Shown here: in pieces, positions 1-8,565 of the stretch
Numbering within the stretch: the first letter of the stretch is position 1
How the letters are laid out: every line of letters starts with the position of its first letter
Assembly: GCF_002150785.1 (NCBI RefSeq)
Contig: NZ_MTAZ01000014.1
Coordinates: 117,660 to 181,659 of the forward strand
Direction of reading: 5' to 3'
Length of the DNA stretch: 64,000 nt
Origin: Arenibacter amylolyticus
Lineage (GTDB): Bacteria; Bacteroidota; Bacteroidia; Flavobacteriales; Flavobacteriaceae
Position numbers and translations under genes: made by a program
The notes under the pieces: generated by a model
The model's input: the letters and a program-made list of their open reading frames with translations, nothing else
Told to the model about the DNA's origin: nothing
The model's database searches: none

Positions 1-190
1 TATAGTTGACAATATGATTTGCCTTGGCACCGTCTAAATCTACCAAGTGGAGGTGTTTTATCCCATGGGCCTCAAATTCCTTGGCCACTTCCAATGGATA
101 TTCATTGTAAATTTTCTTGGTATCGTAATCCCCTTTGGAAAGACGAACACATTTTCCGTCTATTATATCTATTGCCGGTATAATTCTCAT
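1..190 (-). CDS. hisA: HisA, 5'-ProFAR isomerase (partial)
   Basis: N-terminal 63 codons of phosphoribosylformimino-AICAR ribotide isomerase; the rest lies beyond the window start. The translation opens [20 protein letters not shown], the typical first beta strand of HisA with the catalytic-site Asp in AIDI, and continues to [11 protein letters not shown], the second (beta/alpha)8 half-turn motif. The enzyme converts ProFAR to PRFAR, the substrate of HisH/HisF. It starts 16 bp after the hisH stop, so it is the next gene of the his operon. hisF and hisIE would be expected further out. Confidence 0.93.
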   Translation of the reverse strand, partial: MRIIPAIDIIDGKCVRLSKGDYDTKKIYNEYPLEVAKEFEAHGIKHLHLVDLDGAKANHIVNY

Positions 191-206
191 GTTATTGTTT
201 TATTCA

Positions 207-794
207 CTAATTGATATTTACAAGAAAGTTTTTCAATATCCGCTCACCCACCACGCTACTTTTTTCGGGATGAAATTGAGTTCCATAAAAGTTATCTTTT
301 TGCAGAGCCGCGCTATAATCCAGTCCATAGTTAGACTGGGCAATAGTTGCTTCACAAACTGCTGCATAAAAGCTATGGACCATATAAACGTGTTCGTCTT
401 CCCTCACCTCACTGAATAGGTCCGACTTAAGTTGACTAATCTGATTCCAACCAATTTGGGGAACTTTTACCGAATTAGGAAATTGGGATACTTCTACGTC
501 AAAAATTCCTAGTCCCTTAGTATCGCCTTCTTGAGAATGGTTACACATTAGCTGCATACCCAAACAGATACCCAACACAGGTTGCTTTAATTGTGGAATT
601 AAGCCATCCAATTTACTTTCCCGTAATTTATTCATGGCACTACTAGCCTCCCCAACACCTGGAAAAATAACTTTGTCTGCTGCCACAATTTCTTCTACAT
701 CGGAACTAAGTACCGCCTGGTACCCCAGGCGTTGAATAGCAAATTTAATGCTTTGAATATTCCCAGCCCCGTAGTCTATTATTACAATTTTCAT
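207..794 (-). CDS. hisH: HisH, glutaminase subunit of IGP synthase
   Basis: A 195-aa class I glutamine amidotransferase of normal length. The nucleophile Cys77 sits in GICLGMQ, and the His/Glu of the triad are at about 175 and 177 in FHPEKS. The oxyanion-strand motif PGVG is near residue 45. It releases ammonia from glutamine and channels it to HisF to make imidazole-glycerol phosphate and AICAR. It lies between hisB (32 bp upstream) and hisA (16 bp downstream) on the same strand. All catalytic residues are present. Confidence 0.96.
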   Translation of the reverse strand: MKIVIIDYGAGNIQSIKFAIQRLGYQAVLSSDVEEIVAADKVIFPGVGEASSAMNKLRESKLDGLIPQLKQPVLGICLGMQLMCNHSQEGDTKGLGIFDVEVSQFPNSVKVPQIGWNQISQLKSDLFSEVREDEHVYMVHSFYAAVCEATIAQSNYGLDYSAALQKDNFYGTQFHPEKSSVVGERILKNFLVNIN

Positions 795-826
795 TCTGCT
801 ATTCTTTAGATGCTTGGTTTTATGGC

Positions 827-2005
827 TTACAGTACGCCTTTGGTACTTGGAAGTACCAGTTTCTCCACATCGCGCTTCAATGCCATCTTTATGGCCTTGG
901 CAAATGCCTTAAAAATAGCTTCTATCTTGTGGTGTTCATTGGTTCCCTCTGCCTTAATATTTAGGTTAGCCTTTGCCCCGTCCGTAAACGACTTAAAGAA
1001 ATGGTGAAACATTTCCGTAGGCATTTTACCTATCATTTCCCGCTTAAAATCGGCCTCCCATACCAACCAATTGCGACCACCAAAATCTATAGCTACCTGA
1101 GCCAAGCAATCGTCCATAGGTAAACAGAAGCCATAGCGCTCCATTCCTAATTTATTACCCAATGCTTTGTGGAATACCTCCCCCAAAGCAATTCCAGTAT
1201 CTTCAATGGTATGGTGCTCATCTATTTCCAGGTCCCCCTTTACCTTTATATCTAGATCCATATGACCGTGTCTAGCCAATTGATCCAACATATGATCAAA
1301 GAAAGGTAGTCCGGTATCAATATTGCTTTTCCCGGTACCGTCTAGGTTCAATTTTATATAAATATCGGTTTCATGGGTTTTTCTATAAGTTTCAGAAACC
1401 CTGTTTTCTAATTTTAAAAACTCATATATCTTTTCCCAGTCATTGCTTTCTAACGCGATATAAGGGTCTAGATCTTTACGTTGCACGCTTATCTCTCCCA
1501 CCCCAAAATTAGTTTCGTCATTTATGAAAATACCCTTTGCACCAAGGTTTTTGGCTAGTTCTATATCCGTTAAACGATCTCCAATCACAAAGGAGTTAGT
1601 GAGGTCGTAGGCCTCTGTGAAATATTCGGTCAATAGCCCTGTACGAGGTTTACGGGTTTCCAAATTCTCATGTGGGAAACTCCTATCCATAAATACCTTA
1701 TCGAAAACAACGCCCTCCCCTTTAAAGGTCTCCATTATGAAATTGTGGATGGGCCAAAAGGTATTTTCGGGGTAAGATTCTGTCCCCAGTCCGTCCTGAT
1801 TGGTAACCATCACCAATTCATAATCTAGCTCCTTGGCTATCTTAGCCAAATAGGTAATTGCCTTCGGATAAAACTCCAATTTCTCAAAAGCATCTATCTG
1901 CTCATCTGCAGGTTCTTTGATCATGGTACCGTCACGATCAATAAAAAGCACCTTTTTCCCTGTCTCGCCAATTTGGGCAGCATCTTTACTTATTTCAATA
2001 CTCAT
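827..2005 (-). CDS. hisB: HisB, bifunctional histidinol-phosphatase / IGP dehydratase
   Basis: A 392-aa fusion enzyme. Residues 1 to about 185 form a HAD-type histidinol phosphatase, with the FIDRDGT motif giving nucleophile Asp23 and Asp25. From about residue 203 it is an imidazole-glycerol-phosphate dehydratase with the manganese-binding motifs [11 protein letters not shown] and DEHHTIED. It catalyses the sixth and eighth steps of histidine synthesis. The N-terminal extension before FIDRDG is about 20 residues; ATG at 2005 is only 2 bp after the hisC stop, which supports that start and tight coupling. Confidence 0.96.
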   Translation of the reverse strand: MSIEISKDAAQIGETGKKVLFIDRDGTMIKEPADEQIDAFEKLEFYPKAITYLAKIAKELDYELVMVTNQDGLGTESYPENTFWPIHNFIMETFKGEGVVFDKVFMDRSFPHENLETRKPRTGLLTEYFTEAYDLTNSFVIGDRLTDIELAKNLGAKGIFINDETNFGVGEISVQRKDLDPYIALESNDWEKIYEFLKLENRVSETYRKTHETDIYIKLNLDGTGKSNIDTGLPFFDHMLDQLARHGHMDLDIKVKGDLEIDEHHTIEDTGIALGEVFHKALGNKLGMERYGFCLPMDDCLAQVAIDFGGRNWLVWEADFKREMIGKMPTEMFHHFFKSFTDGAKANLNIKAEGTNEHHKIEAIFKAFAKAIKMALKRDVEKLVLPSTKGVL

Positions 2006-2007
2006 AA

Positions 2008-3066
2008 TTAAGCGGTTGTTATATTTTGTAATACTGTTATTAACTTTAAATTCTCTTCTTTGGTTCCCACGGTAAAACGCAAGGTGTTTTCACAGAGAGG
2101 ATCTGTTGTTCTATTCCTTACTACAATTCCGTTTGCCAATAATTGATTATATCTTTTGTTGGCATTATCTACCTTCGCCAAAATAAAGTTTGCATCCGAG
2201 GCGTATACCTTTTCCACAAAGCTCAATTGCCCCAATATTCTGGATAAAGCAGCTCTTTCAGATAAAATATCCTGAATCTCCCTATTCACCGTCTCCTCGT
2301 CCAAGATGCGTTGTAAGGCCCGCTTCTGGCTTAATTCATTTACATTATAGGGCGCTTTTATTTTATTGAGAACATCAATAATATCCTTAGAAGCGTAACA
2401 GATCCCTAATCGCACCCCTGCCATGCCATAGGCCTTAGATAAGGTTTGGGTAACTACTAGATTTGGATAGTTATCTAATTCCTTCATCCAACTCGCTTCT
2501 TTGGAAAAGTCTATATAAGCCTCATCAACGACCACCAAGCCATTGAATTTCACTAATAGCTCCTCTACCAGCCCTCTGTTAAAACTATTGGCGGTTGGAT
2601 TGTTGGGAGAGCATAGGAACAGCAATTTGGTGTTCTCATTTGCTTCCTTTAGAATTCCCTCTACATTGGGCTCAAAATCCTCCTTTAGCAAAATTTGCTT
2701 ATTCCCTACGTTATTAATACCTGCCAATACCTTATACATTCCGTAGGTAGGGGGCAGTGTTATGATGTGGTCTTCCTTTGGTTCACAAAAGGCACGGAAC
2801 AAAAGATCCAAAACCTCGTCACTGCCATTTCCCAAAAGGATTTGATCTACATGTATTCCTTTATGGGAAGCCAAAGCTGCCTTAAGGGTTCTTTGATGGG
2901 GGTCTGGGTATCTATTTACCCCACTCTCAAATGGATTTTCATTGGCATCCAAAAAGACCATTTGGGATCCATCGGAGACATATTCGTCCCTTGCTGAAGA
3001 ATAAGGGCTTAGCGCCTTTACATTCTCACGGACCAGCCTCGTAATATCAAAAGTATTGTAATTCAT
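2008..3066 (-). CDS. hisC: HisC, histidinol-phosphate aminotransferase
   Basis: A 352-aa fold-type I PLP aminotransferase. The PLP lysine is Lys211 in [20 protein letters not shown] (about 40-45), the PNNPT motif (about 154-158) and the DEAY motif (181-184) are also visible. It converts imidazole-acetol phosphate plus glutamate to histidinol phosphate. It is followed by hisB after 2 bp and preceded by hisD with a 69-bp gap. Length and motifs are normal for the family. Confidence 0.96.
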   Translation of the reverse strand: MNYNTFDITRLVRENVKALSPYSSARDEYVSDGSQMVFLDANENPFESGVNRYPDPHQRTLKAALASHKGIHVDQILLGNGSDEVLDLLFRAFCEPKEDHIITLPPTYGMYKVLAGINNVGNKQILLKEDFEPNVEGILKEANENTKLLFLCSPNNPTANSFNRGLVEELLVKFNGLVVVDEAYIDFSKEASWMKELDNYPNLVVTQTLSKAYGMAGVRLGICYASKDIIDVLNKIKAPYNVNELSQKRALQRILDEETVNREIQDILSERAALSRILGQLSFVEKVYASDANFILAKVDNANKRYNQLLANGIVVRNRTTDPLCENTLRFTVGTKEENLKLITVLQNITTA

Positions 3067-3135
3067 TTCTATTTGTTAATACGAAGGGGAAGCGGTATTT
3101 CATTTTTTACCTGCCCTTCTAATCCCTTCCAATAT

Positions 3136-4416
3136 CTATAAACTCTTTAATCTTAACGTTACCGCATTTTTATGGGCAAACAATCCTTCGGCTTCGGCCA
3201 TCAACTCTATAGTATTTCCAATGTTTTGGATTCCTTGCTCCGATATTTTCTGAAAGGTTATGGCTTTCATAAAGCTATCTAAGTTCACCCCACTATATTG
3301 TTTAGCGAATCCATTGGTTGGCAAGGTATGATTGGTTCCGGAGGCGTAGTCCCCAGCACTTTCCGGGGTATAGTTGCCTATAAACACAGAGCCCGCATTA
3401 TAGGTCCTGTCTAAGAAAAACTTTTCGTCTTCTACACAGAGTATATAATGCTCCGGACCATATTCATTAATGAGTGCTGCGGCGGTTTCTTGGTCCGATA
3501 CATAGATTAGTTTGCTATTTGCGATGGATTTTTGAGCAATTTCCTTTCGTGGCAATGCCTCTAATTGAGATTCCACCTCCTCTTCTACCTCATTAATAAA
3601 TTGTTTGGAGGTAGATACTAAAATTACCTGGCTATCTATTCCGTGTTCTGCCTGACTTAATAGGTCGGAAGCTACAAAGGCAGCGTTGGCGGAGTTATCT
3701 GCCATTACCAATAATTCACTGGGACCAGCAGGCATATCAATAGCAATGCCATATTTGGTAGCAATTTGCTTAGCCACCGTAACATATTGGTTTCCTGGTC
3801 CGAATATTTTATATACCTGAGGGATTGTTCCCGTGCCAAAAGTCATACCAGCAATAGCTTGCACGCCTCCCACCTTAAATATTTTATTAACCCCACAGAG
3901 TTTGGCGGTATACAGGATAGCTGGGTGTAACTTCCCTTCCTTATTGGGTGGCGAACACAGTACAATTTCCTTACATCCGGCCAAGGTAGCTGGGATGGCC
4001 AGCATTAAAATGGTAGAAAACAACGGCGCCGTACCTCCAGGAATGTAAAGGCCTACTTTTTGAATAGGTCTTTTTTCCTGCCAACATTTAACTCCTTCAG
4101 TAGTTTCTACTTCCACCCGATGCGTACGTTGGGCGGCATGAAACTTTTCTATATTGCCCTTAGCCAGCTCTATAGCAGACCTTAATGCCTGTGGCACCTG
4201 TACTTCTGCTGCTTCCATTTCTTCTTTGGAAACGGAAATATTGTCCAATAAAACCCCATCAAATTTATTGGTATAGCTTTCAATGGCCTTGTCTCCCTCC
4301 TTTTGTACATCTAGGAAGATGTTGTTTACCAATTCCTCTATGTCTGCAACCGATTGTGTAGGTCTCTTTAATAGGGAAGCCCAATCTACTTTTTGGGGAT
4401 TGTATATTTTTTTCAT
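3136..4416 (-). CDS. hisD: HisD, histidinol dehydrogenase
   Basis: A 426-aa protein matching histidinol dehydrogenase, which performs the two-step NAD+-dependent oxidation of histidinol to histidine using zinc. Recognisable blocks are GLYIPGGTAPLFST, the nucleotide-contact block VGGVQAIAGMTFGT, IDMPAGPSELLVMAD, LSQAEHGIDSQ with a zinc-ligand His, and a C-terminal GTNHTLPT block. ATG at 4416 is 55 bp after hisG. It is the second gene of the operon. Confidence 0.97.
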   Translation of the reverse strand: MKKIYNPQKVDWASLLKRPTQSVADIEELVNNIFLDVQKEGDKAIESYTNKFDGVLLDNISVSKEEMEAAEVQVPQALRSAIELAKGNIEKFHAAQRTHRVEVETTEGVKCWQEKRPIQKVGLYIPGGTAPLFSTILMLAIPATLAGCKEIVLCSPPNKEGKLHPAILYTAKLCGVNKIFKVGGVQAIAGMTFGTGTIPQVYKIFGPGNQYVTVAKQIATKYGIAIDMPAGPSELLVMADNSANAAFVASDLLSQAEHGIDSQVILVSTSKQFINEVEEEVESQLEALPRKEIAQKSIANSKLIYVSDQETAAALINEYGPEHYILCVEDEKFFLDRTYNAGSVFIGNYTPESAGDYASGTNHTLPTNGFAKQYSGVNLDSFMKAITFQKISEQGIQNIGNTIELMAEAEGLFAHKNAVTLRLKSL

Positions 4417-4471
4417 CCGATGCGTATACTAATGTTCTTTATAATTGAAAGGCAAAAATTAATGGGATTTA

Positions 4472-5329
4472 TTAGAGTACCATCTTTTCTATAGGACACA
4501 CTAAAATCCCTTCGGCCCCTGCCTCTTTAAGCTCCTGTATTACTTCCCAAAATTTATCCTTGTTAATTACGGTATGTACAGAACTCCAACCTTCCTCGGC
4601 CAAGGGAAGTACCGTGGGGCTACGCATTCCCGGCAACAAATCTATGATCTCGTCCAGTTTATTGTTGGGGGCATTCAACAGCACATATTTACTTTTTCTG
4701 GCAAGTAAGACCGATTGAATTCTAAAGTGTAGTTTTTCCAATAACTCGGTACTTTCTGCAGATATTTTGGGCGATACAGCCAAAACCGCCTCACTGGTAT
4801 GCATCACCTCTACCTCTTTTAGGTTGTTTTTAAATAAGGTACTTCCGCTAGAAACAATATCACAAACAGCATCTGCCAAACCAATATTTGGTGCAATCTC
4901 CACCGATCCATTAATAATATGAAGATCGGCCTGAACCCCTTTACTTTTTAAGTATTTCTCTACAGTATTGGGATAGGAGGTGGCTATTCGTTTTCCTTGA
5001 AAATCTTCTACGGAATTATATTTCATGGTTTTAGGAATGGCCAAGGAAACTTTGCATTTGGAAAACCCCAATTTCTCAATAACAGAGATATCGTGCCCCT
5101 TCTCTACTAAAACATTTTCCCCAATAATTGCAATATCTACAACCCCATCCCTTAAATATTGAGGAATATCCCCGTTCCTAAGAAAAAAGACCTCTAAGGG
5201 GAAGTTTCTCGAACTAGCCTTTAATTGGTCTTTTCCATTGTCGATGGAAATTCCGCAGTCCTTTAAAATTTTTAAGGAATCTTCATTTAACCGACCACTT
5301 TTTTGAATAGCAATTTTAATTTTTTTCAT
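4472..5329 (-). CDS. hisG: HisG, ATP phosphoribosyltransferase (long form)
   Basis: A 285-aa first enzyme of the histidine pathway, joining PRPP and ATP. The length and the C-terminal part (about 215-285, with LLPGMRSPTVLPL and ILVCPIEKMVL) show the long HisG form with its own regulatory domain, which needs no HisZ. N-terminal motifs include KIAIQKSGRL and the PRPP-region block DIVSSGSTL. The ATG at 5329 follows a run of A and AAAGAGCC on the minus strand. It is the first structural gene after the leader and attenuator at 5401-5498. Confidence 0.97.
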   Translation of the reverse strand: MKKIKIAIQKSGRLNEDSLKILKDCGISIDNGKDQLKASSRNFPLEVFFLRNGDIPQYLRDGVVDIAIIGENVLVEKGHDISVIEKLGFSKCKVSLAIPKTMKYNSVEDFQGKRIATSYPNTVEKYLKSKGVQADLHIINGSVEIAPNIGLADAVCDIVSSGSTLFKNNLKEVEVMHTSEAVLAVSPKISAESTELLEKLHFRIQSVLLARKSKYVLLNAPNNKLDEIIDLLPGMRSPTVLPLAEEGWSSVHTVINKDKFWEVIQELKEAGAEGILVCPIEKMVL

Positions 5330-5385
5330 TCTGGCTCTTTAATTTTTTTGGTCTGAACAGATCAAACAGGCTTATTTAAATGCAA

Positions 5386-5411
5386 AACCCGTTTGATTGC
5401 TCAAACGGGTT
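5386..5411 (-). terminator. his attenuator hairpin
   Basis: On the minus strand AACCCGTTTGA, a GCAA (GNRA-type) loop, and TCAAACGGGTT form a perfect 11-bp stem followed by only four Ts before GC. It begins 30 nt after the leader-peptide stop and ends 56 nt before the hisG ATG. The U-run is short, so terminator strength is uncertain. The 5' arm (5400-5407) can instead pair with leader positions 5448-5455 over 8 bp including two G-U pairs, a plausible antiterminator. Confidence 0.78.
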
Positions 5412-5441
5412 AGAATATAGTTTAGGTACAACAATACATTC

Positions 5442-5498
5442 CTAGCTCGCTTGAACGCAAGTAATGAAATGATGATGATGTGCCTTGTTGTTTAACAT
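5442..5498 (-). CDS. hisL: his operon leader peptide, 18 aa with four consecutive His
   Basis: A short minus-strand ORF, ATG at 5498 and TAG at 5442-5444, reading MLNNKAHHHHFITCVQAS. Four CAT codons at 5469-5480 form the control run. It lies upstream of hisG and immediately before a GC-rich hairpin at 5386-5411. This is the layout of a translation-controlled histidine attenuator: a ribosome stalled at His codons should leave codons 15-17 free to pair with the terminator arm. Function is inferred from position, His content and the competing pairings; too short for homology alone. Confidence 0.85.
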   Translation of the reverse strand: MLNNKAHHHHFITCVQAS

Positions 5499-5505
5499 AG
5501 TGCTA

Positions 5506-5513
5506 CAAAAGTA
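5506..5513 (-). promoter_or_regulatory. Candidate -7 element of the his operon
   Basis: TACTTTTG on the minus strand matches the Bacteroidota -7 consensus TAnnTTTG. It ends 8 nt before the leader-peptide ATG, so the transcript would start almost at that codon and the leader peptide may be leaderless or nearly so. I see no convincing -33 TTG at the usual 17-23 bp spacing. Confidence 0.45.
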
Positions 5514-5592
5514 AAAATTAATTTTCAACCTTAAAGAATTTATGCTAAACAAATTGCTCCAATATTGTTATATTATCACCTTTTGCCATGAT

Positions 5593-6408
5593 TTACTGAT
5601 TTCCAAGAATGATAGGCAGTCCAGATTCACCACTGCCAATAACAATTACTTTTGCATTAGGGGATTCGGACAACTTTATAGTGGCATCTATCCCTTTGTC
5701 TTGAAGAATTCTATCATTCAGAGATGCACTTAAAATCTGGTTAGCATCTGCCTTACCTTGCGCTTCAATCCTTACCTTTTCGGCCTCCTTCTGAGCTGTA
5801 ACCAGCCTAAACTCGTATTCCAAGGATTCTTGCTCTTGCTTCAATTTACGCTCAATAGCCTCTTTAATAGTAGCTGGCAAGGTTACATCCCTAACCAAGA
5901 TATCGTTTAACTGTATGTATTGGTTTTCTACTATTTTCTTAGACTCCTCAAAAATCTCATGCTGAATAGCGTCCCTTTTGCTGGAATATAGTTGCTCTGG
6001 GGTATACCTTCCCACCACTGACCGCGCAGCAGAGAAAACCGCGGGCAATAGTACCCTACGTACATAATCTTCCCCTTTTTCCTGGTGTAACTTCCCCAAT
6101 TGGTTTCGCTTGGGCTCAAACCAAATAGAAGCTTCCAGTTTAATATCCAAACCATTGGAAGACAATACGTTCATTTTTTCAAAGGCTTCTTGTTGACGCA
6201 CTTCGTAAATAGTAATATTGTTCCAGGGAGCAACTAGGTGAAAGCCCTCTCCCAAGGGTGGTTGATCGGTAACAACACCGCCTCCGAATGTTTTGTAAAG
6301 TACTCCTGCTTCTCCGGAACCGATGGTAACGGCAGATTTAGAAACTAATATTACAGCAACGATTAAAACGAATACTATTGGTAATGTAATTTTTGGTAAT
6401 TTGTCCAT
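5593..6408 (-). CDS. Prohibitin-family (SPFH/Band 7) membrane protein
   Basis: A 271-aa protein with one N-terminal membrane anchor (about residues 7-24, ITLPIVFVLIVAVILVS). A Band-7 domain follows (GSGEAGVLYKTFGGGV to about 200), then a charged helical region, KEAIERKLKQEQESLEYEF to about 235, likely a coiled coil for ring or oligomer assembly. SPFH proteins act as membrane scaffolds and often modulate FtsH-type proteases; no protease gene is next to it here. It follows the VWA gene by 12 bp and precedes the his leader by 94 bp. The specific role is unknown. Confidence 0.85.
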   Translation of the reverse strand: MDKLPKITLPIVFVLIVAVILVSKSAVTIGSGEAGVLYKTFGGGVVTDQPPLGEGFHLVAPWNNITIYEVRQQEAFEKMNVLSSNGLDIKLEASIWFEPKRNQLGKLHQEKGEDYVRRVLLPAVFSAARSVVGRYTPEQLYSSKRDAIQHEIFEESKKIVENQYIQLNDILVRDVTLPATIKEAIERKLKQEQESLEYEFRLVTAQKEAEKVRIEAQGKADANQILSASLNDRILQDKGIDATIKLSESPNAKVIVIGSGESGLPIILGNQ

Positions 6409-6420
6409 TCAAGTTATATA

Positions 6421-8454
6421 TTAAGTTAATCCATTAAATTTTCTAATGATCCATTCCAGTGTCAATGCCAACACAATGATTCCCAAAATTATTCTGAAAT
6501 CGACCAAAGATACAATAATTAGTTTGCTTATCTGAGTAGGGACATAGCTTTGGTCTGCCGCTAGTGTTTGCACCAAACTGTCTAACTGTTCGGGAAAGAA
6601 AAGCTTCCCTCCTGTGTGGTCTGCCAATCGCTGCAGCTTTAAATAGTTACTGGAAGTAAATTGCTTTTCTACCTCAAAATCCAGGATGGTAAAACTTCCT
6701 TTTTCATTTATATTTTCATTTTCTACAGTAGTGGTAAAACTATAGGTTCCGGGCCCTAAACTCCTTAAGTCGGCCTCAAAATAGTTGCCTTTTAGCAGCA
6801 TTGGCGCCTCATGCTGTTGGTTAGTGACGCTATCCTTCACTTTAATGTTAATCGATGCGTTAGGATCTAACCTAAATGCTTTATCGTAATAGGTGGCCTG
6901 TATTATTGCCTCATTACTATGGTTATAAATGGGGGAAAAGTTCAGGCTAAACCTTTCCTTTGCAGTATTGGTGGATAAGTAAAAAATTAACTTCCCGAAA
7001 AAATCGTCAAAATTTTTAAAACTACCTTCTTCTCTATAAGCGTGCAACCGCCATTTCCAGAGGTTCTCCCCTAACAACAGGGCAGATCTTACACCTTGAT
7101 CTTCCATTACGGTAAGCAGCGGACTTTCTAACACTATCCCCTTACTGCTCATCGTTAACAAACCTTCCTGTTCTAATGAGATGCTAACAGGACCTGCAGA
7201 ACTTTCCAAGGGAGGGAACCCATCAAAAGAAAAATTGGCGATATCATACTTGGTGAACCCTGGATTGGAAATAGCAAAAAGCTCCTGAATAGGATAACCG
7301 CTTTCCACTTGTACCCCTTCTTGGTTTCTAGTTAGTACTCGCCAATTGGTTTGGTTGCCACCGATAGTCAGGTAATTGGCTTTTCGCAAGGCTAGCTGTT
7401 TATAAATCTCTTCAAAGGACGCATCCGGTTGATAAAGAATAAAAAGATCTACCTTATCAAGTTCTGATATATCTATGGAAGATTTATAATGTTCAAGGGA
7501 GCGTTGTTCATTGCTTTCCACTATTTTTTTAAGGGCCCCAAGATCTGGATGCAACATATTGGATATCAGGGCAATTTTAGTGCCTTCATCCAAAACCTCC
7601 ATAGCCACACGTCTTTCATTGTTCCCTGTGTTTTTCTCATTGGAAAGGGGAGCTATTTTAACCCTAATATCCTTTACCCCCACACTTTTGGCCTGTAGTT
7701 GTACCTGTACGGTTTTAGCACTATTGGTATTGGAAAGGGATATACGCTCTTGATGTACTAATCCGTTATTTAGAAAAATTTGCAATTGGGAGGTTACCGA
7801 ATTCCTTCCCTTATAGGTTACAAAGATTTCTAAAGGAAATTTACTGTTGAGAAAACCGTAACGATTGTTGTTGACTCGGGTTATGGCTAGGTCTTCATAG
7901 GTAGTGGTATCGCCAACCACCATGGGATAAATAGGGAGATTTTGCCTTTGCCCATAAAACTCATAGTCTTCCCCCAAGGTTTGATTGCCATCAGTAAGGA
8001 GAAGTACTGCGGTGTTAGTTTTACCAAAGACCCCATTTATTGCGGACAGGGCTTGGGATATATTGGTGTTGTTTTCACTAAAGGTAAGGCTATCCCCTTC
8101 CTTTAGCTGGTTTCCAAACGTATAGGTGAATACGCTAAACTGTTCCTGTAAGCTGTTCTTGGCAGCCTGAAGATGGGATATTACAGTTTTGATCTTATCG
8201 CCTTCCCCTGGATGTATGGAGGAGGAATTATCTGCCAAGACCACTAAATTTGGTTTTTCGGTAGTAAGGCTTCTCCGTTCAAATTTAGGGTTTAAGAATA
8301 ATAATAAAATACCAAATACAGCTATAAAACGAAGCAGGGAAAGCCCCCAGAGGATTTTTTTATCTCCCTTAACCCTGTATTTGTATTGAAACAGTACAAG
8401 TGCTAACGAAGCAATTGCTGCAAGCAATATGTATAGAACTGTAGCTGTTTGCAT
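6421..8454 (-). CDS. VWA-domain membrane protein (BatA/B-like)
   Basis: A 677-aa protein. Two N-terminal transmembrane helices lie at about 5-24 and 36-58 (the second ends LLLFLNP). A von Willebrand A-like domain runs from about 68 to 200; VVLADNSSSIHPGEG is a MIDAS-type DxSxS motif (here DNSSS) and LLLTDGNQTLG follows. A long beta-rich extracytoplasmic region comes next, with a final TM helix near 655-671. The architecture matches the large Bacteroidota VWA/BatA-like membrane proteins; a second one is at 54872-56791. Ligand and function are unknown. It probably forms an operon with the prohibitin-like gene downstream. Confidence 0.75.
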   Translation of the reverse strand: MQTATVLYILLAAIASLALVLFQYKYRVKGDKKILWGLSLLRFIAVFGILLLFLNPKFERRSLTTEKPNLVVLADNSSSIHPGEGDKIKTVISHLQAAKNSLQEQFSVFTYTFGNQLKEGDSLTFSENNTNISQALSAINGVFGKTNTAVLLLTDGNQTLGEDYEFYGQRQNLPIYPMVVGDTTTYEDLAITRVNNNRYGFLNSKFPLEIFVTYKGRNSVTSQLQIFLNNGLVHQERISLSNTNSAKTVQVQLQAKSVGVKDIRVKIAPLSNEKNTGNNERRVAMEVLDEGTKIALISNMLHPDLGALKKIVESNEQRSLEHYKSSIDISELDKVDLFILYQPDASFEEIYKQLALRKANYLTIGGNQTNWRVLTRNQEGVQVESGYPIQELFAISNPGFTKYDIANFSFDGFPPLESSAGPVSISLEQEGLLTMSSKGIVLESPLLTVMEDQGVRSALLLGENLWKWRLHAYREEGSFKNFDDFFGKLIFYLSTNTAKERFSLNFSPIYNHSNEAIIQATYYDKAFRLDPNASINIKVKDSVTNQQHEAPMLLKGNYFEADLRSLGPGTYSFTTTVENENINEKGSFTILDFEVEKQFTSSNYLKLQRLADHTGGKLFFPEQLDSLVQTLAADQSYVPTQISKLIIVSLVDFRIILGIIVLALTLEWIIRKFNGLT

Positions 8455-8468
8455 TAAAAAAGAAGTTT

Positions 8469-8508
8469 AAGCATCGTTTTAAAACGTTTACGGAATAAAA
8501 CGATGCTT
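8469..8508. terminator. Hairpin between fabG and the VWA gene
   Basis: AAGCATCGTTTTA at 8469-8481 pairs perfectly (13 bp) with TAAAACGATGCTT at 8496-8508. Downstream of fabG on the minus strand the T-rich stretch (CTTCTTTTTT) begins a few bases after the stem, 15 nt before the VWA start codon. A probable terminator for fabG, though a regulatory structure in the VWA leader is possible. Confidence 0.6.
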
Positions 8509-8565
8509 TTTAATTGAATATAACTGCGTTATACTGAAGGGCAACTATTCATAGCCCAAACAGAC

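Noticed and set aside
5469..5480. ATGATGATGATG simple repeat
   Set aside because: It is the complement of four CAT histidine codons in the leader peptide, not a microsatellite of independent interest.
5545..5589. A 14-codon minus-strand ORF (MAKGDNITILEQFV) between the prohibitin-like gene and the his leader
   Set aside because: Very short, no regulatory pattern, no recognised homologue; likely chance. It lies upstream of the predicted his transcription start.
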